Assembly (NCBI GenBank): GCA_045616885.1
Contig: JAZLHS010000079.1
Location: 1-18,604, forward strand
Reading direction: 5' to 3'
Length of the DNA: 18,604 bases
Source: RGIG250 sp045616885
GTDB taxonomy: Bacteria > Bacillota > Negativicutes > Selenomonadales > Selenomonadaceae
This document shows, in pieces, positions 6,918 through 14,412 of the stretch. Under the pieces are notes generated by a model that was not told the origin of the DNA, made no database searches, and was given only the letters and a program-made list of their open reading frames with translations. How positions within the stretch are numbered: the stretch's first letter is position 1; each line of letters opens with the position of its first letter. Position numbers and translations under genes: made by a program.

Positions 6918-7409
6918 ATGAAAAAGAATATCGAATACGCAAGTATAAATGCCTCCCTGCTTCACTGGCTGACAGGTCAGCTGAAGGCAGCTCCGGAGGA
7001 ACTGCCCGGAGCAAAGGAACTGCAGGGGGGACTGACAGAGCTAGAGAATGGTCTCTGCAGCTCTCTGATACTGGAGGTATCGGATGGCGAGGCGGCTGAT
7101 TACGCCGACAGCATCCTCTGTGAAGGGCTGGAGATAGTTCCCCGCTTCCGGCGGGTGTCGCTGAATGGGAAAGAGATTTCTCTCACCCCGAAGGAATATG
7201 ACATATTGTATTTCCTTGCCGCCAACCGGGGAATAATCTACACCAAGGAGCAGATATATCGGGCCGTCTGGGGCGATGAATACCTGATAGACGACAGCAA
7301 CATAATGGCCTTTATAAGGAAGCTGAGGAAGAAAATCGAGCCGAATCCCGATGCACCGCGGTATATACTGACGGTGTGGGGTATAGGCTACAAGTTCAGT
7401 GACAAATAG
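6918..7409 (+). CDS. Orphan winged-helix (OmpR/PhoB-type) DNA-binding regulator without receiver domain
   Basis: 163 residues, starting at ATG 6918 behind GAAGGGAGG. The C-terminal half (about residues 75-160) is a clear OmpR/PhoB winged helix: VSLNGKEISLTPKEYDILYF, then RGIIYTKEQIYRAVWGDEY, then NIMAFIRKLRKKIEPNP and YILTVWGIGYKF. The N-terminal 70 or so residues lack the acidic pair, phosphoacceptor Asp and Lys of a receiver, and I do not recognise them. No histidine kinase is nearby. It lies 16 bp behind the divergent ATPase gene and ahead of the second, so it probably regulates one or both pumps, sensing its signal through the unknown N-terminal part or a partner. That role is inference from position. 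Confidence 0.85.
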   Translation: MKKNIEYASINASLLHWLTGQLKAAPEELPGAKELQGGLTELENGLCSSLILEVSDGEAADYADSILCEGLEIVPRFRRVSLNGKEISLTPKEYDILYFLAANRGIIYTKEQIYRAVWGDEYLIDDSNIMAFIRKLRKKIEPNPDAPRYILTVWGIGYKFSDK

Positions 7410-7423
7410 AGTAATTTCTTGCT

Positions 7424-7479
7424 AAATCGCAAGGAAATCGCAAGGTTTTAGCCATGTGATTGTCCTTGCGATTTTTTTA
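7424..7479 (+). terminator. Terminator with duplicated 5' arm in the leader of the second mgtA
   Basis: AAATCGCAAGG occurs twice in tandem (7424-7434 and 7435-7445). Either copy can pair with CCTTGCGATT (7464-7473), which is followed by six T residues. The second copy gives the tighter terminator (18-nt loop). It separates the regulator gene from mgtA by about 80 bp and could be a partial terminator or attenuator. Confidence 0.75.
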
Positions 7480-7556
7480 TACTCATTTTGCTGTGAGGTG
7501 ATGTACAAGAATATGGAAAAGATAATTAGGTACAGAGAGAAAGAGAGGTCAGGTAA

Positions 7557-10325
7557 ATGACAGAAAAGGAAAAGAATATTGTACAAACAAGACAGGTAAC
7601 TGAGCGTAGCGTTCAACGGGAGGAACAGAATAAAAGAATTCATTTTGCCGCTACGCATCCTTTGAAGGAAATCTTCAAGAGCCTCGGCACGTCCCTGCGA
7701 GGTCTGTCCGAAGAAGAAGCGGCAGTAAACCGGGCTCGATACGGCAACAACAAAGTGACGAGGGAAAAGAGAAAGTCACTTGCCAAGAGGCTGACGGGAG
7801 CATTCGTCAATCCCTTTACGGCGATTCTCTTCTGTCTGGCGCTGGTATCGACCATGACGGATATGATTTTCCCCGTCATGGAGCTGTTTGGCAGCTCACC
7901 CGATGACTTTGACCCGCTTACCGTCATCATTATCCTGACGATGGTCTTTATTTCGGGAACATTAAGATTCGTGCAAGAGTCCCGGAGCGGCAGTGCAGCG
8001 GAGAAGCTGCTGGCCATGATTACTACTACCTGCACCGTGGACAGGAAGGAAAAGACGAAGCAGGAGATACGGCTGGAAGATGTAGTAGTGGGTGATGTGG
8101 TTCATCTCTCCGCTGGCGATATGCTGCCCTCCGATGTGCGCATCATCGAGGCCAAGGATTTATTCGTCAGTCAGTCCTCCCTCACCGGCGAGAGTGAGCC
8201 GGTGGAGAAGATTGGAACAATCAGCGAAGAAGCTGAAAGCATCACAGACTACAGAAACATCGCCTTCATGGGAAGCAATGTTATCTCAGGCAGTGCCACT
8301 GCAGTAGTAGTCTGTACCGGCGATAACACACTTTTCGGCTCCATGGCCAAGGCCGTAGCCGGTGAAGCCGTGGAGACCAGCTTTACCAAGGGGGTAAATG
8401 CCGTAAGCTGGGTGCTGATAAGGTTCATGCTGGTCATGGTACCGGTGGTATTCTTCGTGAACGGCATTACGAAGGGCGACTGGCTGGAAGCGTTCCTGTT
8501 CGGCATCTCGGTAGCGGTGGGACTGACGCCGGAAATGCTGCCCATGATTGTCACGACCTGTCTGGCCAAGGGTGCCGTCTCCATGAGCAAGAAGCAGACG
8601 ATAGTCAAGAACCTGAACTCTATTCAGAATTTCGGGGCGATTGATATCCTCTGCACCGATAAGACGGGGACATTGACTCAGGATAAAGTAGTCCTTGAAT
8701 ATCACATGAATGTGGAGGGCAGGGAGGATGCGAGAGTCCTTCGCCATGCCTACCTGAACAGCTACTTCCAGACCGGCTATAAGAATCTCATGGACATAGC
8801 CATCATCGAGAAGACCGAGGAGGAAGAGGCTGAGAATCCCCAGCTGGTTGACCTCTCCGAGAACTATGTGAAGGTCGACGAAATTCCCTTCGACTTTGCC
8901 AGAAGAAGGCTGTCCACTGTGGTTCAGGACAGAAACGGCAAGACTCAGATGGTCACAAAGGGCGCAGTAGAAGAAATGCTGGCCATTTGCAGCCATGTGG
9001 AGATTGACGGAGAGGTAAAGGTACTGACTGATGACCTGAAGCGAAGGGTACTGCACAAGGTCGATGAGCTGAATGACGACGGCCTCCGGGTAATCGCCAT
9101 TGCCCAGAAGAGCAATCCTTCTCCGGTGGGGGCATTCGGCGTCAAGGACGAGTGCGATATGGTCATGATGGGCTATCTGGCGTTCCTGGACCCGCCCAAG
9201 GAATCTACGGCCGATGCAATCAAGGCCCTCAGAGAATACGGAGTAACCACGAAAATACTCACCGGCGATAATGAAAAGGTCACCCGGACAATCTGCCGGC
9301 AGGTAGGTCTGCAGGTAAACAATATGCTCCTCGGCTCTGATATAGAGAGGATGAGCGACGACGAGCTGATGCGGAGTGCAGAGGTCACGCAGGTTTTTGC
9401 AAAGCTGACCCCTGACCAGAAGGCACGGGTCGTATCGGCTCTGCGCACAGCCGGTCATACCGTCGGCTTTATGGGAGACGGTATTAATGACGCCGCAGCC
9501 ATGAAGGCAGCGGATGTGGGCATTTCCGTCGACACGGCGGTGGATGTGGCAAAGGAGTCCGCCGATATCATCCTGCTGGAAAAGGATTTGATGGTACTGG
9601 AGGAAGGTATCATCGAAGGCCGCAAAACCTACGCCAACATGATAAAGTATATCAAGATGACGGCATCCTCAAACTTCGGCAATATGTTCTCGGTATTGGC
9701 CGCATCGGCGCTGCTTCCCTTCCTGCCGATGATGAGCGTTCATCTCATTTTCCTCAACCTGATTTATGACCTCAGCTGCACTGCTCTGCCCTGGGATAAT
9801 GTGGATGAGGAGTTTATCGCCAAGCCGAGGAAATGGGATGCCTCCAGCGTGGGCAACTTCATGATCTGGCTTGGGCCAACCAGCTCGATTTTTGACTTTA
9901 CCACCTACATTTTCATGTATTTCGTCTTCTGCCCGATGTTTGTGTCCGGCGGGGTACTGTTCAATGATTTGCCATCCTGCTATAGCGGAGCTGAGCTGGC
10001 GCTCATGCAGGCGAAATATATCGGGTTGTTCCAGGCCGGCTGGTTTGTAGAATCAATGTGGAGTCAGACCCTTGTCATTCACATGATTCGCACGGCGAAG
10101 ATTCCCTTTATTCAGAGCCATGCTTCGGCTACAGTGACCTTGCTGACCATGGCGGGAATCATTGCCCTGACGGTGATACCATTCACTCCCTTTGGTGCAG
10201 CTCTTGGCTTCGTGGCTCTGCCGGCATCCTACTTCGCCTATCTGATTCCCTGTATTTTGCTCTACATGGCACTGGCCACCAGTTTGAAGAAGGCGTATGT
10301 ACGGCATTACGGTGAACTTCTGTAA
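7557..10325 (+). CDS. mgtA: Magnesium-translocating P-type ATPase (MgtA)
   Basis: 922-residue inner-membrane P3B-type ATPase for Mg2+ import. The start is ATG 7557 with GAGAGGTCAGG upstream. A charged N-terminal tail of about 35 residues precedes the cation-ATPase N-terminal domain (HPLKEIFKSLGTSLRGLSEEEA). Motifs: TGESEPVEK (about T210), TM4 VGLTPEMLPMIVT, DKTGTLTQDKVVLEYH (D368), LDPPKES, TGDNEKV, GDGINDAAAMKAADVGISVD, and the MgtA signature MTASSNFGNMFSV...LNLIYDLSCTALPWDNVDEEF. All match classical MgtA closely, more so than the upstream copy. It is followed after 31 bp by a 52-codon membrane protein gene and then a strong terminator. Conditional expression in low Mg2+ is likely from family knowledge; no M-box riboswitch is visible. 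Confidence 0.95.
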   Translation: MTEKEKNIVQTRQVTERSVQREEQNKRIHFAATHPLKEIFKSLGTSLRGLSEEEAAVNRARYGNNKVTREKRKSLAKRLTGAFVNPFTAILFCLALVSTMTDMIFPVMELFGSSPDDFDPLTVIIILTMVFISGTLRFVQESRSGSAAEKLLAMITTTCTVDRKEKTKQEIRLEDVVVGDVVHLSAGDMLPSDVRIIEAKDLFVSQSSLTGESEPVEKIGTISEEAESITDYRNIAFMGSNVISGSATAVVVCTGDNTLFGSMAKAVAGEAVETSFTKGVNAVSWVLIRFMLVMVPVVFFVNGITKGDWLEAFLFGISVAVGLTPEMLPMIVTTCLAKGAVSMSKKQTIVKNLNSIQNFGAIDILCTDKTGTLTQDKVVLEYHMNVEGREDARVLRHAYLNSYFQTGYKNLMDIAIIEKTEEEEAENPQLVDLSENYVKVDEIPFDFARRRLSTVVQDRNGKTQMVTKGAVEEMLAICSHVEIDGEVKVLTDDLKRRVLHKVDELNDDGLRVIAIAQKSNPSPVGAFGVKDECDMVMMGYLAFLDPPKESTADAIKALREYGVTTKILTGDNEKVTRTICRQVGLQVNNMLLGSDIERMSDDELMRSAEVTQVFAKLTPDQKARVVSALRTAGHTVGFMGDGINDAAAMKAADVGISVDTAVDVAKESADIILLEKDLMVLEEGIIEGRKTYANMIKYIKMTASSNFGNMFSVLAASALLPFLPMMSVHLIFLNLIYDLSCTALPWDNVDEEFIAKPRKWDASSVGNFMIWLGPTSSIFDFTTYIFMYFVFCPMFVSGGVLFNDLPSCYSGAELALMQAKYIGLFQAGWFVESMWSQTLVIHMIRTAKIPFIQSHASATVTLLTMAGIIALTVIPFTPFGAALGFVALPASYFAYLIPCILLYMALATSLKKAYVRHYGELL

Positions 10326-10356
10326 AATATTGAAGTGAAGAATAGGAGGAAATAGG

Positions 10357-10515
10357 ATGGATTTCAATATTATATGGCTGTGGCTGTTTGGAACGACCGA
10401 GTTCATGGGACTGGACATGGGCTTTTGGGTATCAATGAGCGTGGTTGCTCTAATCGTTGTTATTATGAATGTGGTGTTTTGGAGCATGAAGCCCAAGGAT
10501 ACAACGCTGACATGA
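10357..10515 (+). CDS. 52-residue membrane protein downstream of mgtA
   Basis: ATG 10357 follows a strong TAGGAGGA (10343-10350) at seven bases; the stop is TGA 10513-10515. The protein opens MDFNIIWLWLFGTTEFMGLD, then has one long hydrophobic helix (about residues 21-43, GFWVSMSVVALIVVIMNVVF) and a short basic tail WSMKPKDTTLT. It has the look of a genuine single-span membrane microprotein: good ribosome site, 31 bp from the mgtA stop, terminator behind. In enterobacteria, small membrane proteins such as MgtS and MgtR bind and tune MgtA/MgtB; this could be an analogue, with no sequence relationship claimed. It is shorter than usual gene-finding cutoffs and easily missed. Confidence 0.8.
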   Translation: MDFNIIWLWLFGTTEFMGLDMGFWVSMSVVALIVVIMNVVFWSMKPKDTTLT

Positions 10516-10591
10516 AGACTTGATTATATTGACCTGCATTGTCGACCGGTGATATAAGACATCAACGGCGGCTCCGGCAGGCAGAAAATGG

Positions 10592-10633
10592 AAGTCCCTG
10601 CAATCGTAGAATAGTTGCAGGGACTTTTTTATA
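10592..10633 (+). terminator. Strong intrinsic terminator ending the magnesium block
   Basis: AAGTCCCTGCAA (10592-10603) pairs perfectly with TTGCAGGGACTT (10615-10626) across an 11-nt loop and runs into a T-tract. It lies 76 bp after the 52-codon gene, so that gene belongs to the mgtA transcript. Confidence 0.9.
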
Positions 10634-10679
10634 TGCTCTGAGGATGTCATTGTGATTTTGATATTTATTTTCAGTTTCT

Positions 10680-10738
10680 ATTGCATTTGGTAAATTGCGG
10701 TGGTAGAATGTAAATGCAATTAAGAAGTATTATCATTA
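10680..10738 (+). promoter_or_regulatory. feo promoter with possible Fur-type operator
   Basis: TTGCAT (10681-10686) and TAGAAT (10704-10709) are spaced by exactly 17 bp, and the -10 is preceded by TGG, giving a credible promoter about 60 bp before the feo start. A nine-base inverted repeat, ATTGCATTT (10680-10688) and AAATGCAAT (10712-10720), brackets the promoter. Just downstream TATTATCATTA (10728-10738) resembles a Fur half-site (ATTATCATT). Iron repression is expected for feo genes, but which of the two patterns is the operator is unproven. Confidence 0.55.
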
Positions 10739-10768
10739 CAATGAAATGACAGTTAGGAGCAGACAGTA

Positions 10769-13123
10769 ATGAAGCTAAGCGATGTAAAAATCGGCAGCAG
10801 TGCCGTGATTACAGCCGTAGGCGGCACAGGAGCATTGCGGCAGCATTTTCTCGATATGGGTGTTATTCCGGGGGCAGTGGTCACACCGGTTCAGCTGGCA
10901 CCTTTGGGAGATCCTTTGGAAATCCGTATCCACGGCTACGAGCTGACCTTGCGGCTCAATGACGCAGCGCAGATAACCGTAGAACCGCGAGAGGAGGGGG
11001 AAGAGCCGGAGGAAGGGGTGCTGTCCTGTGAGCCTCTGCCGCACCCGGGTCTCGGCGAAGCGGGAAAGTTCCACAAAGAAGGGGACGGCAATCCGCTACC
11101 GGATGATGAGGTGCTGACCTATGCACTGGTCGGCAATCAGAACTGCGGAAAGACAACCCTGTTCAATGCTTTGACCGGCTCAAATCAGCATGTGGGAAAT
11201 TTCCCCGGCGTTACCGTAGACCGGAAGGACGGCGCGATTACCACAAAGCCAAATACGCTGGTCACTGACCTGCCGGGTATATACTCCATGTCTCCCTACA
11301 GCAGCGAGGAAATCGTATCACGGAATTTCGTGCTGCAGGAGAAGCCAAAGGCTATCATCAACATCGTTGATGCCACCAATATTGAGCGAAATCTTTACCT
11401 GACCCTGCAGCTTTTGGAAATGGATGTGCCTATGGTCGTGGCGCTGAACATGATGGACGAGCTCAGCGGCAACGGCGGAGCAGTACGCATCAATGAGCTG
11501 GAGGCTCTGCTGGGCGTGCCGGTGGTACCTATTTCCGCCATGAGGAATGAGGGCATCGGCGAGCTGGTAGAGCACGCTGTCCATGTGGCGCATTATCAGG
11601 AATCACCGCTGCGGATAGATTTCTGCGGCGAGGATGACCACGGCGGAGCAGTACACCGCTGTCTCCATGCTATCCGCCATCTCATCGAGGATCATGCCTG
11701 CCGGGCAGGGCTGCCGGTGCGCTTTGCGGCGGCAAAAATCGTTGAGGGCGATAAGCCTATCTTAGACCAGCTTGCTTTGGATGACAACGAGCTGGAGGCA
11801 CTGGAGCATATCATCACTCAAATGGAGCGGGAGAGAGGCCTTGACCGGAATGCGGCGATGGCAGATATGCGCTTTTCCTTTATTCGCCGGGTCTGCCGAC
11901 AGGCAGTGGTGAAGCCGAAGGAGTCAAAGGAGCATCAGCGGAGCCGAGAAATAGATAAGATTCTCACCGGAAAATATACGGCGCTTCCGGCCTTTATCGC
12001 CATCATGGCGGCGGTGTTCTTCCTCACCTTCAATGTCATCGGAGATTTTCTGCAGGGCTTGCTGGAGGATGGCATTGATGCCGTGACGGAAATGGCTGAC
12101 GGCGCGCTGGAGGCGGCCGGGGTCAATGAAGTTCTGCACGGTCTGATTATTGACGGAATTTTTGCCGGTGTCGGCAGTGTGCTGAGCTTCCTGCCTATCA
12201 TCGTCACTTTGTTTTTCTTCCTGTCTCTGCTTGAGGACAGCGGCTATATCGCCAGAGTGGCTTTCGTCATGGACAGGCTGCTGAGGAAAATCGGTCTGTC
12301 GGGCCGCAGCGTGGTATCTCTGCTCATCGGCTTCGGCTGCACTGTGCCGGCGGTGATGAGTACCCGCACCCTGCCCAGTGAGCGGGATCGCCGCATGACT
12401 ATTTTGCTGACGCCATTTATGAGCTGTACGGCGAAGCTGCCGGTGTATGCTTTCTTCATTGCGGCATTCTTTCAGGAGCATGAGGGACTGATAATGACCG
12501 GCCTTTATCTGCTGGGTATTCTCACCGTGATTCCCGTGGCTCTGATATACAAGAAGGTTTTCTTCAAGGGGGAGGCGGTACCCTTCGTCATGGAGCTGCC
12601 GAACTATCGTATGCCGGTGGCCGGTAATGTAGCCCGGCTGCTGTGGGAAAAGGCTCGTGATTTCCTTGAGCGTGCCTTCACCGTCATTCTGGCGGCGACT
12701 GTTGTCATCTGGTTCCTGCAGCACTTTGATTTGCAGTTTAATATCCTTGAGGAAGAGCAGACTGCCGAGAGTATGCTGGCGTGGATATCAGGGCTGTTTG
12801 CTCCGGTGCTGGCTCCCTTGGGACTGGGTGACTGGCGCATTGCCACGGCACTGGTGTCCGGATTTATCGCCAAGGAGAGTGTAGTCGCTACATTGGAAAT
12901 CCTTTTTGGCAGCGGCGGTGCAGAGAGTGCGATGACGGCTCTTTCGGCAGCCTCCCTGCTGGTATTCAGCCTGACCTATACTCCCTGTGTGGCGGCTATC
13001 GCTGCTGTGAAGCGGGAGCTGGGAGGCAGGTGGGCAGCGTCTGTAGTGGTGCTGCAGTGTGCCATTGCCTGGGTACTGTCCTATCTGACGATTATCGTTG
13101 GCCGGATGGCCGGTCTTGGTTAA
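10769..13123 (+). CDS. feoB: FeoA-FeoB fusion ferrous iron transporter
   Basis: 784-residue inner-membrane Fe2+ importer with FeoA fused to FeoB. Residues 1-75 form the SH3-like FeoA domain (ALRQHFLDMGVIPGAVVTPV...YELTLRLNDAAQITVE). After an acidic linker the GTPase domain starts near 117: G1 GNQNCGKT (about 121-128), G2 NFPGVTVDRK, G3 DLPG, G4 NMMD, G5 ISAMRNEG. A helical region leads to the membrane part from about residue 405, with both Gate motifs, including IGFGCTVPAVMSTRTLPSER and FMSCTAKLPVYAFF, and a final FeoB segment TYTPCVAAIAAVKREL. The start is ATG 10769 with TTAGGAG about 11 bases upstream. It is followed after 13 bp by a Cys-rich FeoB partner. Single-chain FeoAB occurs in several anaerobic lineages. 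Confidence 0.96.
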   Translation: MKLSDVKIGSSAVITAVGGTGALRQHFLDMGVIPGAVVTPVQLAPLGDPLEIRIHGYELTLRLNDAAQITVEPREEGEEPEEGVLSCEPLPHPGLGEAGKFHKEGDGNPLPDDEVLTYALVGNQNCGKTTLFNALTGSNQHVGNFPGVTVDRKDGAITTKPNTLVTDLPGIYSMSPYSSEEIVSRNFVLQEKPKAIINIVDATNIERNLYLTLQLLEMDVPMVVALNMMDELSGNGGAVRINELEALLGVPVVPISAMRNEGIGELVEHAVHVAHYQESPLRIDFCGEDDHGGAVHRCLHAIRHLIEDHACRAGLPVRFAAAKIVEGDKPILDQLALDDNELEALEHIITQMERERGLDRNAAMADMRFSFIRRVCRQAVVKPKESKEHQRSREIDKILTGKYTALPAFIAIMAAVFFLTFNVIGDFLQGLLEDGIDAVTEMADGALEAAGVNEVLHGLIIDGIFAGVGSVLSFLPIIVTLFFFLSLLEDSGYIARVAFVMDRLLRKIGLSGRSVVSLLIGFGCTVPAVMSTRTLPSERDRRMTILLTPFMSCTAKLPVYAFFIAAFFQEHEGLIMTGLYLLGILTVIPVALIYKKVFFKGEAVPFVMELPNYRMPVAGNVARLLWEKARDFLERAFTVILAATVVIWFLQHFDLQFNILEEEQTAESMLAWISGLFAPVLAPLGLGDWRIATALVSGFIAKESVVATLEILFGSGGAESAMTALSAASLLVFSLTYTPCVAAIAAVKRELGGRWAASVVVLQCAIAWVLSYLTIIVGRMAGLG

Positions 13124-13136
13124 GGAGGCTTTGAGC

Positions 13137-13292
13137 ATGAGCGCTGTAGATATTTTCCTTGGGGCCGGGGTGGCCGGAGTTTTCGGCTTTGCGGTATGGA
13201 AGGGGTTCCTGAAAAAAGGAAAATGCGGGGCTTGCAGCTGCGGTTGCAGCTCTTGCGGCGAAGCGGCAAAGCATTGCGGCTGTCGCCATTGA
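13137..13292 (+). CDS. FeoB-associated Cys-rich membrane protein
   Basis: 51 residues from ATG 13137, eight bases after AAGGAGG (13122-13128) and 13 bp behind the feo fusion gene. A frame extension to 13098 overlaps feoB and is not needed. The protein has one N-terminal membrane helix (VDIFLGAGVAGVFGFAVWKGF) and then a basic, cysteine-dense tail, KCGACSCGCSSCGEAAKHCGC, with eight cysteines in about 20 residues. This is the classic layout of the FeoB-associated Cys-rich family, thought to help Fe2+ handling on the cytosolic side. Details of the mechanism are unknown. It ends the feo operon. Confidence 0.9.
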   Translation: MSAVDIFLGAGVAGVFGFAVWKGFLKKGKCGACSCGCSSCGEAAKHCGCRH

Positions 13293-13297
13293 ATGAT

Positions 13298-13355
13298 AAA
13301 ACGAACAAGGACCGTGAAAAATGATTGCTCATTTTTCACGGTCCCTTTTCGTTTT
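13298..13355. terminator. Very strong bidirectional terminator between feo and the converging minus-strand gene
   Basis: GGACCGTGAAAAATGA (13309-13324) pairs perfectly over 16 bp with its complement at 13329-13344, with a four-base loop TTGC. An outer stem, AAAACGAA (13298-13305) with TTCGTTTT (13348-13355), extends it and gives a T-tract on each strand. It serves the feo operon on the plus strand and the gene 13413-14375 on the minus strand. Confidence 0.9.
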
Positions 13356-13359
13356 TGTA

Positions 13360-13371
13360 TCCCTAATGACA
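13360..13371 (+). repeat. 12-bp direct repeat, left copy
   Basis: TCCCTAATGACA, repeated identically at 14493-14504. The two copies bracket the minus-strand gene 13413-14375 and its promoter. Related CCCTAATGACACA and CCCCAATGACACA occur at 3263-3275 and 16519-16531, all in the same orientation. Confidence 0.55.
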
Positions 13372-13412
13372 CATCGTATTCATCGCTATTTCGAGATTGC
13401 TCATCCGCCAGC

Positions 13413-14375
13413 TTAGAAGGATGCCATTGCCACGCGGAAGTCTTTCTCACTCATGCCTGCACGCTTTGCAGCTTCTTTGATATTCAGCAGGCCATCCTTA
13501 ACCAAAGAGGCCAATGCCGCCAAAACGCCTTCTTTTCTGCCTTCGCGCATGCCTTCCTTTCTGCCTTCGCGCATGCCTTCTTTTCTGCCTTCGCGCATGC
13601 CTTCGCGCATTCCTTCAAGCTTTCCTTCCCGCATGGCATCTTCCTTCGCCGTTTTTATCTCCGCATCAATCTCCGGCCGCATAATATCCATCAGTTCCTT
13701 GCACATGCTGTCTTCCTCCTTTATCCTCTGTATCGTTTCGTCATTCTCTTTCGTTAATACTGTCAGTACATCGTCAGCATACTGCTTTTCGTAGTCCTTT
13801 TCCAGAGACTTTACTGCTGTTACCGTTTGCCTGATTTCCTCGGCATCCAGCCCACGAGCTACCGTTCTTATCCAGTGGAGCTTTTCTCTCTCCAGCTCTT
13901 TCGTGACTATAATCTGCAGGGGAAATAGCATCCCATTGTCTATCCTATATATGCCGGGCCTTGTCTGACTGACAATTTCTCCCAGCTCTTTCAGCAGCTT
14001 CAGCGGTTTTGTCCTGCGGATCAGGGTTACGGTTACATCGTTTCTGTCTACGCTTTTGGGCGGTCTGCCGTAGGCTTTATAGAGGCAGGCATAGCCAATG
14101 GTTTTGTAGACTGTATCAATATTCAGTACATCATCCTCTGATTTAAACTCTACCAGATTATGCCCTCTGAATATTTCGCCGATTTCATTGCTGAGCTTTA
14201 CGTTTGCATTCTTCTTGATAACGATAAAATCCACTTTTAGCGGCTGCTGATTGAGTACATGCTCTACTTCATAAATCAGGTCGCTTTCGTTATCCCGAAA
14301 TTCCAGTTTCATGGCACTGGCAAAGGCTGGGTGCCATGCAGTTTTCGGCTGTTTCTCTTTTGCTATGGTACCCAC
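13413..14375 (-). CDS. PD-(D/E)XK-like nuclease-family protein with C-terminal MREGRKEG repeats
   Basis: 320 residues on the minus strand. The family is widespread as hypothetical proteins in Clostridia and Negativicutes. The conserved opening (WHPAF, about residues 14-18), a strand with D49 (LKVDFIVIKK), then IFRGHNLVEFKS with E76-F-K78, and YKTIGYACLYKAYG fit the D...ExK pattern of PD-(D/E)XK nucleases. Activity is not shown. Near residues 255-283 the sequence MREGRKEG repeats in tandem, as charged helix, before a short HTH-like end (LLNIKEAAKRAGMSEKDF). The only usual start, GTG 14373-14375, overlaps the ribosome site AAGGGAGG itself; an ATA codon (14364-14366) sits at ideal spacing. A near-perfect promoter lies upstream. 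Related families include transposon-associated nucleases; function is open. Confidence 0.75.
   Translation of the reverse strand: MGTIAKEKQPKTAWHPAFASAMKLEFRDNESDLIYEVEHVLNQQPLKVDFIVIKKNANVKLSNEIGEIFRGHNLVEFKSEDDVLNIDTVYKTIGYACLYKAYGRPPKSVDRNDVTVTLIRRTKPLKLLKELGEIVSQTRPGIYRIDNGMLFPLQIIVTKELEREKLHWIRTVARGLDAEEIRQTVTAVKSLEKDYEKQYADDVLTVLTKENDETIQRIKEEDSMCKELMDIMRPEIDAEIKTAKEDAMREGKLEGMREGMREGRKEGMREGRKEGMREGRKEGVLAALASLVKDGLLNIKEAAKRAGMSEKDFRVAMASF
13528..13611 (-). repeat. 24-bp tandem repeat inside the PD-(D/E)XK-like gene (3.5 copies)
   Basis: Units at 13528-13551, 13552-13575 and 13576-13599, plus a half unit 13600-13611. Units one and three are identical; the second differs at one base (T to C). 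Each encodes eight residues, MREGRKEG. Near identity at DNA level implies recent expansion or ongoing homogenisation, and copy number may vary between strains without breaking the frame. Confidence 0.9.
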
Positions 14376-14412
14376 CTCCCTTGTTGAAGCTGCAAAACTG
14401 AGATATATCCTT

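Noticed and set aside
7480..7556. Mg2+ riboswitch before the second mgtA
   Set aside because: Only about 77 bases lie between the terminator and the start, too few for an M-box, and no matching motifs are seen.
10634..10679. RNA gene or tRNA in the gap before feo
   Set aside because: No cloverleaf, conserved tRNA arms or other RNA signature could be seen in this stretch or elsewhere in the window.
13098..13136. Longer form of the FeoB-associated protein starting at 13098
   Set aside because: It would overlap the end of feoB and ignore the AAGGAGG site placed for ATG 13137.
13528..13611. Possible CRISPR array because of regular 24-bp repeats
   Set aside because: The units are directly adjacent without spacers and encode an in-frame MREGRKEG repeat inside a protein gene.
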